Of a stretch of DNA of 64,000 bases, positions 1 through 8,736 are shown in pieces (the stretch's first letter is position 1; each line of letters begins with the position of its first letter). The notes below the pieces were generated by a model. That model was not told the DNA's origin and searched no databases. It was given only the letters and a program-made list of their open reading frames with translations. This stretch comes from Ginsengibacter hankyongi (GTDB taxonomy: Bacteria; Bacteroidota; Bacteroidia; Chitinophagales; Chitinophagaceae). Location: positions 1,869,501 through 1,933,500 of the forward strand of contig NZ_VYQF01000001.1 of the NCBI RefSeq assembly GCF_008710285.1, read 5' to 3'. Made by a program: the position numbers and the translations under genes.

Positions 1-285
1 CTTAAAAGAAACAATCAGCTCCATTGCGAAAACGTAGTAAGGCATATTTATAAGCCTTTTTCAGTTGAAGAAATTTCAAAAAAGATTGCGCAGTTAATCA
101 CGCCCGAAGAAATTACGGTTCCCGTAGATGTGATTTATCAAACTATAGAAGATTTGCATGATAGCTGTCCTACCAACCTTGGAGATTGGTATTTCACGGG
201 TAATTATCCCACGCCTGGCGGAAACCGTGTTGTAAACAATGCTTTCTTAAATTATATGGAAGGCAAAAATGTAAGAGGTTATTAA
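1..285 (+). CDS. purF: Amidophosphoribosyltransferase, C-terminal end (partial)
   Basis: The reading frame is open from the first base and stops with TAA at 283-285, giving the last 94 residues of a longer protein. The tail contains DLHDSCPTNLGDWYFTGNYPTPGG and ends VRGY, which I recognise as the C-terminus of Bacteroidota class-II amidophosphoribosyltransferases. That enzyme makes phosphoribosylamine from PRPP and glutamine, the first step of purine synthesis in the cytoplasm. The N-terminal glutaminase and PRPP-binding parts lie outside the window, so the call rests on the tail alone. No terminator is visible before the next gene 57 bases away. Confidence 0.65.
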   Translation, partial: LKRNNQLHCENVVRHIYKPFSVEEISKKIAQLITPEEITVPVDVIYQTIEDLHDSCPTNLGDWYFTGNYPTPGGNRVVNNAFLNYMEGKNVRGY

Positions 286-341
286 TATTTTACTACAATT
301 CTGGTATGGATTTAGGTAGAAACAATTCAACACCTTAAGCA

Positions 342-833
342 ATGAAAACACTACTTCTTATACGTCATGCCAAAAGCAGTTGGAATGATATTGCCCTTTC
401 CGATTTTGAACGGCCATTAAATGAACGAGGAAAGCATGACGCTCCTCTGATGGCGAAAAAAATAAAAGATAAACAAATAGAAATAGATGCTTTTGTGTCA
501 AGCCCGGCAAAGCGTGCAAAAAAAACTGCTGAGTTTTTTATGGATGAATTTGCCGTAAAAGCAAAGAAACTAACTCTTATCCCTTCTTTATATGAAGCAA
601 CATTAGAAAATTATTATGAAGCAATTGAAACTTTAAAAGACAAAGATGACACGGTTGCTTTATTTGCCCACAATCCTGGCATTACCGATTTTATAAATTC
701 CCTTGATTGTGGCCCGATTGACGACATGCCAACATGTGCTGTTTATGCCATTCAGATAAAAACAAAAAACTGGAAAAAATTTAGAGAAGCTAAAAAGAAA
801 TTTTTATTTTTCGAGTATCCCAAAAGTATATAA
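342..833 (+). CDS. SixA-like phosphohistidine phosphatase
   Basis: This 163-residue protein opens with MKTLLLIRHAKSSW, where the RHAKSSW segment carries the catalytic histidine of the histidine phosphatase (phosphoglycerate mutase-like) superfamily in its SixA branch. A second conserved motif, AHNPGITDF near residues 109-117, supplies the second catalytic histidine, and SSPAKRAKKTAE near residue 55 fits the phosphate pocket. Family members remove phosphate from histidine of phosphotransfer proteins such as ArcB; the substrate in Bacteroidota is not established. Its length matches the family. It follows purF and points toward the convergent EamA gene, which ends 7 bases past its stop. Confidence 0.85.
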   Translation: MKTLLLIRHAKSSWNDIALSDFERPLNERGKHDAPLMAKKIKDKQIEIDAFVSSPAKRAKKTAEFFMDEFAVKAKKLTLIPSLYEATLENYYEAIETLKDKDDTVALFAHNPGITDFINSLDCGPIDDMPTCAVYAIQIKTKNWKKFREAKKKFLFFEYPKSI

Positions 834-840
834 ATCAGAA

Positions 841-1764
841 TTAAGGGGTATTTCTTTTAACCGGTGGCGCATTGTTGCTCTCTATTTTTTTGTTCGATAA
901 AAATACGCCTGCGAATATCATTGCCGCAGCAACTATTTTAAGAAAAGATAGTTGCTCCTTAAGAAATATCATTGCAATGGCAACTGCAAAAACAGGCTGG
1001 GAGTAGATGTATGCACCCGCCACGGATGCATTCAGTTTTTTAATTCCATAAGCATTAAAGATATAGGCAAGAAAAGTTCCGGGTATAGTTAATAAAAATA
1101 AAAAGACCCAGTCTTTCAAAGTAAAAGTGCTCCACGTAATTTTTGAAAATTCGTTTGTGCATAACGGTAATATCAAAAAAAATCCAAAAGTAAAAACCCA
1201 TCTCATTACAAAAATTGCCGAATACCTATTCATAAATGGCTTCACCAATATAAAATAAAATGTATACGCGATTGCACTTGCCAGTACAAGTAAATCTCCT
1301 ATGATAACATTTTCCCCGGGAGACGTTGGTTCTCTTGATCCAATTAATAACACTGCACCTATTGCTGCGATGATAAGCCCTGCTATCTTTTCCAATGTCA
1401 GTTTCTCCTTCAAAATTCTTGCGGCAATAATGGTAATCATTATCGGAGTGATTAATGTAAGCAACGACGCATGAATGGAAAAAGTGAGTGACAGTCCTTT
1501 AATAAAGAGCATTTGATTTATGGCAATGGCTGTTAAGGCACATAGTATTAATGGAATAATTTCATGTTTTTGAATTCTGGTTTTATCATGCTCGAAAAAA
1601 AATAAAATCCAGAAAAAAATAAGGCTTACGCCGATCCTGATAAGGTTTAAGCCAAACGGACCAGCAAAATGATGGCCAGTAAAATATTTTACAATGCTAT
1701 AATTCGTCGCAAAAAAGAGGTTGGTTCCAATAAGTCCAAGATGTGCTTTTAGTTTTTGAGCCAA
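841..1764 (-). CDS. EamA/DMT-family inner-membrane transporter
   Basis: The 307-residue protein has about ten hydrophobic segments arranged as two EamA repeats (roughly residues 8-140 and 150-290), the layout of drug/metabolite transporter exporters. Conserved features include the NQMLFIKGL-type segment in the first repeat and GAYIYSQPVFA in the second. Substrates in this superfamily are varied and cannot be read from sequence. The start is a TTG at 1764: an in-frame TGA lies three codons upstream and there is no ATG between. It begins 6 bases after the stop of the upstream glycosyltransferase on the same strand, so the two are probably co-transcribed. Confidence 0.85.
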   Translation of the reverse strand: MAQKLKAHLGLIGTNLFFATNYSIVKYFTGHHFAGPFGLNLIRIGVSLIFFWILFFFEHDKTRIQKHEIIPLILCALTAIAINQMLFIKGLSLTFSIHASLLTLITPIMITIIAARILKEKLTLEKIAGLIIAAIGAVLLIGSREPTSPGENVIIGDLLVLASAIAYTFYFILVKPFMNRYSAIFVMRWVFTFGFFLILPLCTNEFSKITWSTFTLKDWVFLFLLTIPGTFLAYIFNAYGIKKLNASVAGAYIYSQPVFAVAIAMIFLKEQLSFLKIVAAAMIFAGVFLSNKKIESNNAPPVKRNTP

Positions 1765-1770
1765 AATTAT

Positions 1771-2898
1771 TCAGTGAGTTTGAAGACTGCAAGGTTTAAG
1801 GGATAATAAAAATTCCTCAATAACTTTTTTATAAACATCCATGCCACGCTCCATAATAACAGGCTGAGAAATGGGTGCATAGTTATATATTTTATCCAAA
1901 GAAAATTTATCCTGTTCAACGCTATAAAAAATATTTTTTTTCATTAGATAGTTTGAAAGATATTCTTGCTCTGTTTGTCCTGGTGTAGGGACTAACACAG
2001 CATTCTTACCAAGTTTCACCAGGTCCATAATTGTAGTGTAACCACTCCTGCTTATAATTATTTTCGATTGTTGAAAAGCCTTGTTCAATTCATGTGCCGG
2101 AAGATGATTTATAATTTTAATTAATTCATTATCTGTTTTCAAATCTTGGTGTTGGTTTGGTAACCCTCTCACAAGTAAGACCTTCTTATTAAAATTACAT
2201 AGCTGAGATAAAATTTTTTTTTCAAACATAGTTCTTTGAGGTTCCGGACCCGAAATTGAAATCAAGATGTCATATTTTTCTTGCATCCCATTTGATAATT
2301 CAAACCTTGATAATGGACCTATGTATAAAATATTTAAGGGACTATTGTCCTGGTGTGATAGTTCGCCTGCTAGGCCATTTACCTTATAATCAGGAACCCA
2401 GCAATAATTGAATTTTTTTATAAAATGGTAATGTATTTTCTGCGCAATTTTTTCAAAGAAACTATTTCCTGTTTTTATTAAAAGCTGGTGGGTTATATAT
2501 ACTGAAGAAATTTTTTTATTATTCATTCCGGGGCGATTGTCAGAAATAACCGCATCAATTTTATACTTCGTTATTGTTTTTTTTAACCATAGTTTTTCTC
2601 TCCATATAGAAATTGCTATTCCAGGAACCTGGACAGCTAACTTGAATAGAAGCAAACTTTTTCTTCGGCTATACCTGATTTTATAGCTATTTATACGTAA
2701 AATTACCAGGGAAGGGAATTCTTTCTTAAGTAGAAAAAAACCATTTCCGGAAGCTGCAATTATCACTTCACATTGATGGTAAATAAGTTCGTTTATTATT
2801 GGGATACAGCGGGTTGCATGTCCTAAGCCCCAATCCAGCGGAGTTACTAAAATTTTCGGTTTATAATGGAGGCTGTTAAAATTGTTGCCATTTATCAA
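1771..2898 (-). CDS. MurG-like/GT-B glycosyltransferase family protein
   Basis: This 375-residue cytoplasmic protein begins its conserved part with KILVTPLDWGLGHATRC, the N-terminal nucleotide-sugar-enzyme signature of a Bacteroidota GT-B glycosyltransferase family related to MurG and UDP-glucuronosyltransferases. The C-terminal half carries ISRSGYTTIMDLVKLGKNAVLVPTPGQTEQEYLS, the typical donor-binding loop (G-YTT-D and P-PGQ-EQ). The acceptor is unknown; glycolipid or polysaccharide is likely. No in-frame ATG precedes the conserved block, so the start is TTG at 2898. It is the first gene of a two-gene unit with the EamA transporter and is divergent from the tiny lipoprotein at 2949. Confidence 0.75.
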   Translation of the reverse strand: MINGNNFNSLHYKPKILVTPLDWGLGHATRCIPIINELIYHQCEVIIAASGNGFFLLKKEFPSLVILRINSYKIRYSRRKSLLLFKLAVQVPGIAISIWREKLWLKKTITKYKIDAVISDNRPGMNNKKISSVYITHQLLIKTGNSFFEKIAQKIHYHFIKKFNYCWVPDYKVNGLAGELSHQDNSPLNILYIGPLSRFELSNGMQEKYDILISISGPEPQRTMFEKKILSQLCNFNKKVLLVRGLPNQHQDLKTDNELIKIINHLPAHELNKAFQQSKIIISRSGYTTIMDLVKLGKNAVLVPTPGQTEQEYLSNYLMKKNIFYSVEQDKFSLDKIYNYAPISQPVIMERGMDVYKKVIEEFLLSLKPCSLQTH

Positions 2899-2948
2899 AA
2901 CATTGCAATAATTATTTGTGAAAATAGTTTAATTTAGAATAATATTTT

Positions 2949-3074
2949 ATGAAAATCGTAAATAAAATCCTACTTGTTTTACTTATTATGGTTGCTGTAT
3001 TTGTTGTGAGCTGTAATTCTTCCAGAAAAAACAAATGTGGTTGTCCTAATAAACAAGGAATGGTGGGATATTAG
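2949..3074 (+). CDS. Tiny predicted lipoprotein (41 aa)
   Basis: An ATG at 2949 opens a 41-codon frame ending TAG at 3072-3074. The peptide has a basic start (MKIVNK), a long hydrophobic stretch and the lipobox-like VVSC at residues 19-22, so a signal peptidase II cleavage would leave a mature peptide of about 20 residues beginning CNSSRKNK. The mature part holds a CGCPN motif and ends GMVGY. Very short lipoproteins with a CxCP or GCP core occur widely in Bacteroidota and have no known function. It is followed 22 bases later by a small unknown gene on the same strand. A coding role is inferred from the signal peptide alone. Confidence 0.6.
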   Translation: MKIVNKILLVLLIMVAVFVVSCNSSRKNKCGCPNKQGMVGY

Positions 3075-3096
3075 ACTATAAAAACCAAAAACCAAG

Positions 3097-3345
3097 ATGA
3101 ACAAATTTAACCGGGATCTATTGGTATTGTTCAAAGAAGAATTAATGAACCCCCAGGCAATAGAACATGAAGTAGAATTACTTCATGAATTACTTTATTC
3201 TGTTGAAAAAATTGATAATCTTATCATAGCCCACGAGGTTATCAATTTAAGTAAATACAAGATAAGTTCTGATGAAAAAATAATTCGTCAAACCATCAGC
3301 CTTAAAGAATTAAAACCTTTTATTTTTCTGAGTAATAAAAATTAA
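3097..3345 (+). CDS. Small hypothetical protein (82 aa)
   Basis: This 82-residue protein, starting MNKFNRDLLVLF, is rich in leucine, glutamate and lysine. It is predicted mostly helical, with no signal peptide, membrane span or motif that I recognise. It follows the tiny lipoprotein gene by 22 bases on the same strand and may share its transcript. It is convergent with the ferredoxin oxidoreductase gene, which ends 16 bases beyond. ATG start, AT-rich codon use and an ordered amphipathic composition make it plausible as a gene, but I cannot assign a function. Confidence 0.55.
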   Translation: MNKFNRDLLVLFKEELMNPQAIEHEVELLHELLYSVEKIDNLIIAHEVINLSKYKISSDEKIIRQTISLKELKPFIFLSNKN

Positions 3346-3360
3346 GTGGCTTACGCTCCA

Positions 3361-4398
3361 CTAATTTATTGCCCAGGTTTCTCTGCCTTTTAATATTTTA
3401 TCCAAATCTCCATTGCCTTTAGAAGCAATAATATCTTCAATTTGCTTTGACATTATATCTTCGTAACAAGGTCTTTCATGCTGGTAAAAAACTCCAAACG
3501 GCCTCGGCAAATGACCTTCCAAATGCGGATTATCAAATAGTCTTGTAAGAATTTGTGCTTTAAAAAAATCTTTCTCGTCATGTATCCATAAATCATTTTC
3601 ACTTATTACACTGCTTATTTCAACAACAACTGGCTTAAGCCCATCCAGCTTAATACCTTTGCTGTTTGATGCGCCAAAAAGTAACGGTTTACCATGTTCA
3701 AGAAATAATGCTTCTTCTGGTTTTGATTTCTTCTCAGTAAATATTTCAAAAGCGCCATCATTGAAAATATTACAGTTCTGGTAAATTTCCAGGAAGGATG
3801 AACCTTTATGAGCATATGATCTTAAAATCATTGCCTGCAAATGTTTAGGATCTCTATCCATACTCCGTGCAACAAAAGTAGCATCTGCTCCTAATGCAAG
3901 TGCTAACGGGTTAAAGGGATGATCTATACTTCCAAATGGTGTACTTTTCGTTATTTTACTTTGTTCGCTTGTTGGAGAATATTGCCCTTTGGTAAGCCCG
4001 TAAATTTCATTATTAAACAACAAGAGATTAACGTCAAAATTTCTTCTCAATAAATGAATAGTATGGTTTCCGCCTATACTTAAACAATCCCCATCGCCAG
4101 TAACTATCCAAACACTTAGCTCCGGCCGGCTTGCTTTGAGGCCGCTGGCAATTGCCGTTGCCCTGCCGTGGATGCTGTGCATTCCATAAGTATTCATGTA
4201 ATACGGGAAACGGCTACTGCAGCCAATTCCGGATATGATAACTATGTTTTCTCTGGGAACTCCCAACGTGGGCATTACTTTTTGTACCTGTGCAAGTATT
4301 GAATAATCTCCGCAGCCGGGGCACCATCTTACTTCCTGGTCGGTTGCAAAATCTTTGGGAGTCAGAGCCGGTTGAGATGTTATTGCGGTTTCACTCAT
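3361..4398 (-). CDS. korB: 2-oxoacid:ferredoxin oxidoreductase, beta subunit (KorB-like)
   Basis: The 345-residue protein carries WCPGCGDY at residues 25-32, the beta-subunit signature of 2-oxoacid (2-oxoglutarate or pyruvate) ferredoxin oxidoreductases. It also has ISGIGCSSRFPYY and the thiamine-diphosphate/magnesium motif GDGDCLSIGGNH near residues 98-109 with NNEIYGLTKGQYSPT after it. With an alpha subunit it would oxidatively decarboxylate a 2-oxoacid to acyl-CoA and reduce ferredoxin in the cytoplasm. Length is normal for KorB. The alpha subunit (korA), usually immediately upstream, is not here; the upstream neighbour is a carboxymuconolactone decarboxylase-family gene. A TAACTTTG -7 element lies 16 bases before the start. 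Confidence 0.88.
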   Translation of the reverse strand: MSETAITSQPALTPKDFATDQEVRWCPGCGDYSILAQVQKVMPTLGVPRENIVIISGIGCSSRFPYYMNTYGMHSIHGRATAIASGLKASRPELSVWIVTGDGDCLSIGGNHTIHLLRRNFDVNLLLFNNEIYGLTKGQYSPTSEQSKITKSTPFGSIDHPFNPLALALGADATFVARSMDRDPKHLQAMILRSYAHKGSSFLEIYQNCNIFNDGAFEIFTEKKSKPEEALFLEHGKPLLFGASNSKGIKLDGLKPVVVEISSVISENDLWIHDEKDFFKAQILTRLFDNPHLEGHLPRPFGVFYQHERPCYEDIMSKQIEDIIASKGNGDLDKILKGRETWAIN

Positions 4399-4414
4399 TT
4401 GTAAATTATTTATT

Positions 4415-4422
4415 CAAAGTTA
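4415..4422 (-). promoter_or_regulatory. -7 promoter element of korB
   Basis: On the minus strand the sequence reads TAACTTTG, a full match to the Bacteroidota -7 consensus TAnnTTTG, 16 bases upstream of the korB start codon. No convincing TTTG is seen at -33. It suggests that korB has its own transcript rather than depending on the upstream gene. Confidence 0.45.
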
Positions 4423-4473
4423 ACACATACACACATATCATAAGTGATAATGAATGTTTAAAACGAAAAAGTA

Positions 4474-4821
4474 TTATGAAATATTCTGTAACTCTTCCCA
4501 ATATTCTGCTGCACGGCGAGTATGAGGAATTACGATTGTTCCACCCACAATATTTGCCACCGCAAAAATTTCATACATCTCATCTGTAGAAACTCCAAGC
4601 TCAAAAGATTTACCGAGGTGATATTTAATACAGTCATCGCATCGTAAAACCATACTTGCAACCAATCCCAGCATCTCTTTAGTCTTTTTATCAAGAGCGC
4701 CTTCTTCATAAGTATTGGTATCAAGGTTCCATAGCCGCTTCATTACAAGATTATTTTTACTCAGAATAACTTCATTCATTTTTTCACGGTATTCATTAAA
4801 TTCATTTACCAGTGTCGACAT
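4474..4821 (-). CDS. Carboxymuconolactone decarboxylase/AhpD-like family protein
   Basis: From the ATG at 4821 the product is 115 residues, starting MSTLVNEFNEYREKM. The motif CDDCIKYHLGKSFELG is the CxxC-x3-H signature of the AhpD-like/carboxymuconolactone decarboxylase fold, where the two cysteines act as a thiol redox pair in the AhpD branch. The neighbouring helices (GLVASMVLR, EIFAVANIVGGT) fit the same fold. A longer frame runs to 4884, but its extra residues are hydrophobic and unlike the family, so the shorter start is preferred. Substrate is unknown. It lies just upstream of korB and is divergent from gnd. Confidence 0.8.
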   Translation of the reverse strand: MSTLVNEFNEYREKMNEVILSKNNLVMKRLWNLDTNTYEEGALDKKTKEMLGLVASMVLRCDDCIKYHLGKSFELGVSTDEMYEIFAVANIVGGTIVIPHTRRAAEYWEELQNIS

Positions 4822-4890
4822 TTTTATTTTTTTAAAGTGAAAGATTAATGTCAAAGTTATGAGCATTCTATCCATGCAATTCAATTTCGC

Positions 4891-4898
4891 TAATTTTG
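4891..4898 (+). promoter_or_regulatory. -7 promoter element of the gnd-zwf-pgl operon
   Basis: The sequence TAATTTTG matches TAnnTTTG and ends 19 bases before the gnd ATG. No clear -33 TTTG is present. This is the likely promoter of the pentose phosphate operon, since the following two genes have no intergenic room for their own. Confidence 0.45.
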
Positions 4899-4917
4899 CA
4901 CCCTATTATTAAATTCT

Positions 4918-6366
4918 ATGAGTGAAATAAAATATGATTTCGGAATGATTGGTTTAGGTGTTATGGGAAGCAACCTTTTACTCAACATGGCGGATCATGG
5001 ATTTGCAGTAATTGGTTACGATAAAAATCCTGATAAAACAAATCTCTTCGAATCTTCAGCCTCAAAAAACACTGTAGTAAAAGGTGTAAATACTTTGCAG
5101 GAGATGATTGATGATTTAAAGGTACCGCGAAAAATTATGATGCTGGTCCCAGCCGGAAAGCCCGTTGACAGCGTGATTGCAGATCTTTCGCCATTATTAC
5201 AACAGGGAGATATCATTATTGATGGAGGTAATTCTCATTATGTTGATACCTTAAAAAGAATAACAGCGCTTAAAGATAAAGGCTTTCATTTTATGGGTAT
5301 CGGTATTTCCGGAGGAGAAGAAGGGGCAAGAAAGGGGCCAAGCATTATGCCTGGTGGAGATCTGGAACCGTATAAAGAAGTTGAACCATTATTGAAAGCT
5401 GTTGCCGCAAAAGTAAATGGTGTTCCGTGCGTTGGCTACTTAGGTAAGGATGCAGCGGGCCATTATGTAAAGATGGTTCATAACGGAATAGAGTATTCGA
5501 TAATGGAGCTCATAAGCGAATGCTACGATTTAATGCATAATGGCGTGTCTCTCTCTAATAATGAATTGCATGAAGTTTTTGATAGCTGGGACAGAGGCGA
5601 GCTAAAATCTTTCTTGCTTGAAATTACGGGTGCAATCTTTGAAAAGAAAGATGAAAAAACAGGAAATAAATATTTGGTTGATATGATCCTGGACAAAGCC
5701 GGGGCAAAGGGCACCGGGCAGTGGACTTCACAGGAAGGCCTTGATTTACCGATGCCCATACCTAGCATAGATTCTGCGGTTATGATGAGAAATCTTTCTT
5801 CTCTTATTGATGAAAGAAAGGAAGCTGCAACGCTTTACAAAACTTCTTTGCAAAAAATAGAAATGCCAAAAGATGAGTTCATAACGCTTTTAAAAGATGC
5901 ATTTTATTTTGCAACTATCATTAGTTATTCGCAAGGGCTGGCTATGCTTACAAAGGCATCCCATCAACTAAATATGGAAATTCCTTTACCCGAAGTTGTT
6001 AGTGTATGGAGAGGTGGATGCATTATCCGATCAGCATTATTAGAAAATTTCAAAATTGCCTACGAGAATGCAGAATTAAAAAATTTATTGCTTGATAATA
6101 ATATCGCGGCAATCCTGAAACAAAAAGAAGAGGCTGCTCAAAAAATTGTATCGCTGGCAGCCCTGCATAATTATCCTGTTGCAGGTTTTATGTCTTCGCT
6201 GAATTATTACAATGCTTACCGCAGAAATTTATTACCGACAAATTTAATACAGGCACAGAGAGATTTCTTTGGCGCTCACACTTACCAGCGAATTGATGAA
6301 GATGGAATTTTCCATACAGAGTGGGAAACAAAACCCGAAACTGTATCAACAAAAAATTTAGATTAA
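4918..6366 (+). CDS. gnd: 6-phosphogluconate dehydrogenase, decarboxylating
   Basis: The 482-residue protein has the N-terminal NADP-binding GLGVMGSNLLLNMADHG motif at about residues 12-28. It also has the substrate-binding GISGGEEGARKGPSIMPGG motif near 128-146, and KGTGQWTSQEGLDLPMPIPSID in the helical C-terminal domain. It oxidises and decarboxylates 6-phosphogluconate to ribulose 5-phosphate and makes NADPH in the cytoplasm. Length equals that of the long (dimeric) type of the family. It is the first gene of an operon with zwf (16 bases downstream) and pgl, so all three enzymes of the oxidative pentose phosphate branch are co-expressed, here with gnd first although it acts last. Confidence 0.97.
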   Translation: MSEIKYDFGMIGLGVMGSNLLLNMADHGFAVIGYDKNPDKTNLFESSASKNTVVKGVNTLQEMIDDLKVPRKIMMLVPAGKPVDSVIADLSPLLQQGDIIIDGGNSHYVDTLKRITALKDKGFHFMGIGISGGEEGARKGPSIMPGGDLEPYKEVEPLLKAVAAKVNGVPCVGYLGKDAAGHYVKMVHNGIEYSIMELISECYDLMHNGVSLSNNELHEVFDSWDRGELKSFLLEITGAIFEKKDEKTGNKYLVDMILDKAGAKGTGQWTSQEGLDLPMPIPSIDSAVMMRNLSSLIDERKEAATLYKTSLQKIEMPKDEFITLLKDAFYFATIISYSQGLAMLTKASHQLNMEIPLPEVVSVWRGGCIIRSALLENFKIAYENAELKNLLLDNNIAAILKQKEEAAQKIVSLAALHNYPVAGFMSSLNYYNAYRRNLLPTNLIQAQRDFFGAHTYQRIDEDGIFHTEWETKPETVSTKNLD

Positions 6367-6382
6367 CAAGAAAAAACGTTCA

Positions 6383-7894
6383 ATGTTAGATTATAAAAAA
6401 ATATCTCCGATGCTCATTTTTATTTTCGGAGGCAGCGGAGACTTAAATTATAGAAAATTAAATCCTGCTTTATTTAATTTGTTTATGGACAAGGCTATGC
6501 CTGATAATTTTAGCATAGTTGGTATTGCCCGTTCAGAATACCCGGGCAATGAGTATGAAAAACATTTGAAAGAAGGGATCGATAATTTCTCAAGACGAAA
6601 AGATTCTCATGAAGAGTGGAAGAATTTTTCGAAACACATCACTTACCTTCCTATGGATGTGAACAATGAAAAGGAATACGCTAAAATTTCAAAGATTGCG
6701 AAAGACACAGAAACAAAATTTGGAGTACACCCTAATATCATTTTTTATATGGCTGTGGCTCCGCAGCTTGTTCCAACAATCGTTAAGAACCTCGGTACGC
6801 TTGAAATTTGCCACGATACAAAATGCACGCGCATTGTAATAGAAAAGCCATTTGGACATGATTTGGAGAGCGCAAAAGAAATGAATAAAATGCTTGCCAA
6901 ATTTTTTACAGAAGAACAGATCTTTCGCATTGATCATTATTTGGGAAAGGAAACGGTACAAAATATTTTGGCATTACGGTTTGCCAATGCGTTGTTTGAA
7001 CCTATATGGAATCGCAATTATATCGACCATGTTCAAATAACAGCTTCCGAAACCGTTGGTGTAGAAGGCCGTGGAGGTTACTACGAAAATTCAGGAGCAT
7101 TAAGAGACATGATCCAAAATCATATTCTGCAATTACTATGTATGATTGGAATGGAAGCGCCTGTATCTTTTGATGCCAATGAAATAAGAAATAAAAAAGT
7201 GGATGTGCTCAACGCGCTGCGCAGGATTAGTAAAGATGAAGTTCAAAATTATGCGGCACGCGGACAATATAGCGGAGGATGGATGCAGGGAGAAAAAGTG
7301 GCTGGTTATCGTGAAGAAAAAGGCGTAGCACCCGAATCGAATACAGAAACTTTTGCTGCGGTAAAATTTTTTATTGACAACTGGCGCTGGCAGGGAGTTC
7401 CCTTTTATGTCCGTACCGGGAAACATCTGCATGAAAAAACTACTGTACTAACTATTCAATTTAAGCCTGCTCCGGCATATGCTTTTCCGAAAGAAGCTGC
7501 CGAAACATGGAGGCCTAACAGGCTTACAATAAGTATTGCTCCCGAAATGGATATCTGTCTTCGTTTTCAGGCCAAGCGCCCAGGTCAAACAATGATTCTT
7601 AGCCCTGTTGATATGGTTTTTAACTACCAGGACGAATACGATGGTGAAGAGCCTGAGGCTTATGAAACACTCTTGTATGATGTAATGGAAGGCGATGCTA
7701 CACTATTTATGCGGGCAGACCAGGTGGAAGCTGCCTGGGAAGTAGTAATGCCGATCATAGATGTTTGGCATGCACGTAAACCCATTGATTTTCCTAATTA
7801 TTCACCTGATTCGTGGGGACCCGAAGACGCCGAAGCATTAATTGCAAGAGATGGACACAACTGGATAAATATGGCTCCAAAAAGAAAAGATTAA
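6383..7894 (+). CDS. zwf: Glucose-6-phosphate 1-dehydrogenase
   Basis: The 503-residue protein starts with a nucleotide-binding FIFGGSGDLNYRKLNPALF segment at residues 13-31. It carries the active-site RIDHYLGKETVQN motif near residue 183, where the histidine-tyrosine part binds glucose 6-phosphate. EKPFGHDLESA and FYVRTGKHLHEKTT are further family landmarks. It oxidises glucose 6-phosphate to 6-phosphogluconolactone with NADP. Length fits the bacterial enzyme. It lies between gnd and pgl with 16- and 4-base gaps, in one operon. Nothing is missing from the catalytic set that I can see. Confidence 0.97.
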   Translation: MLDYKKISPMLIFIFGGSGDLNYRKLNPALFNLFMDKAMPDNFSIVGIARSEYPGNEYEKHLKEGIDNFSRRKDSHEEWKNFSKHITYLPMDVNNEKEYAKISKIAKDTETKFGVHPNIIFYMAVAPQLVPTIVKNLGTLEICHDTKCTRIVIEKPFGHDLESAKEMNKMLAKFFTEEQIFRIDHYLGKETVQNILALRFANALFEPIWNRNYIDHVQITASETVGVEGRGGYYENSGALRDMIQNHILQLLCMIGMEAPVSFDANEIRNKKVDVLNALRRISKDEVQNYAARGQYSGGWMQGEKVAGYREEKGVAPESNTETFAAVKFFIDNWRWQGVPFYVRTGKHLHEKTTVLTIQFKPAPAYAFPKEAAETWRPNRLTISIAPEMDICLRFQAKRPGQTMILSPVDMVFNYQDEYDGEEPEAYETLLYDVMEGDATLFMRADQVEAAWEVVMPIIDVWHARKPIDFPNYSPDSWGPEDAEALIARDGHNWINMAPKRKD

Positions 7895-7898
7895 TAAA

Positions 7899-8630
7899 AT
7901 GAATTTCCATATATATAAAACCAAAGAGGAATTAAGCGACAAACTCGCTCTGTGGATATGTGATTTAATAAATGCCACTTTGCAAAACCAGGAGTTTTTT
8001 ACATTGGTGCTTTCTGGTGGCGAAACACCAAAAAATCTTTTTAAAAAATTAGCTACTGAATATCAAGAAAAAATTAATTGGACTAAAGTTCACTTTTTTT
8101 GGGGAGATGAAAGAGTTGTATCCGCTACCGATGAAAGGAATAACGCAAAAATGGCTTATGATATTTTGATTGATCATCTTGAAATACCTGCTTCGCAAAT
8201 ACACGTAATGCGTACTGATATTGAACCGGTTTTTGCGGCCGATGAATATGAAAAAACACTGCATCATTTTTTTGACAACACCGTTAACAGCTTCGATCTC
8301 GTATTACTTGGCATGGGTGATGATGGACACACACTTTCTTTGTTTCCAAATTCATTACTTTTAAATGAAGAAAAAAAAAGTTGGGTTGAAGCTGTCTACC
8401 ATGAAGCTCAAAACATGTACAGGATTACCTTAATGCCTTTAATTGTTAACCGCGCATCTCACATTGCATTTATGATTGATGGTAAAAAGAAATCGGGTGT
8501 TCTTAAAAAAGTTATTGAAGGCCCCTACAATCCTTTGTTCTTACCTGCACAGATTATACAGCCTAAAAGTGGCCAACTTCATTGGTTTCTCGATGAAGAT
8601 GCTGCAAAAGATTTAAATAAAAATAATTAA
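7899..8630 (+). CDS. pgl: 6-phosphogluconolactonase
   Basis: This 243-residue protein belongs to the SugarP isomerase-like lactonase family. It shows LVLSGGETPKNLFKKLA near residues 36-52, VHFFWGDERVVSATDERNN near 64-82 and LLGMGDDGHTLSLFPNS near 135-151, all typical of DevB/Pgl. It hydrolyses 6-phosphogluconolactone made by Zwf. Start is the ATG 4 bases after the zwf stop, so translation is probably coupled. It is the last gene of the gnd-zwf-pgl operon; no strong terminator is visible in the 106 bases that follow. Confidence 0.95.
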   Translation: MNFHIYKTKEELSDKLALWICDLINATLQNQEFFTLVLSGGETPKNLFKKLATEYQEKINWTKVHFFWGDERVVSATDERNNAKMAYDILIDHLEIPASQIHVMRTDIEPVFAADEYEKTLHHFFDNTVNSFDLVLLGMGDDGHTLSLFPNSLLLNEEKKSWVEAVYHEAQNMYRITLMPLIVNRASHIAFMIDGKKKSGVLKKVIEGPYNPLFLPAQIIQPKSGQLHWFLDEDAAKDLNKNN

Positions 8631-8736
8631 AGACTGCAATCTAATCATTGCTTTAATTTGGTCTGGAAGTTGTAATATCACAAAAATAATTTTGATGTTT
8701 TAAGCCATCTATTTTAAACTCGTTAATTCTATTATT

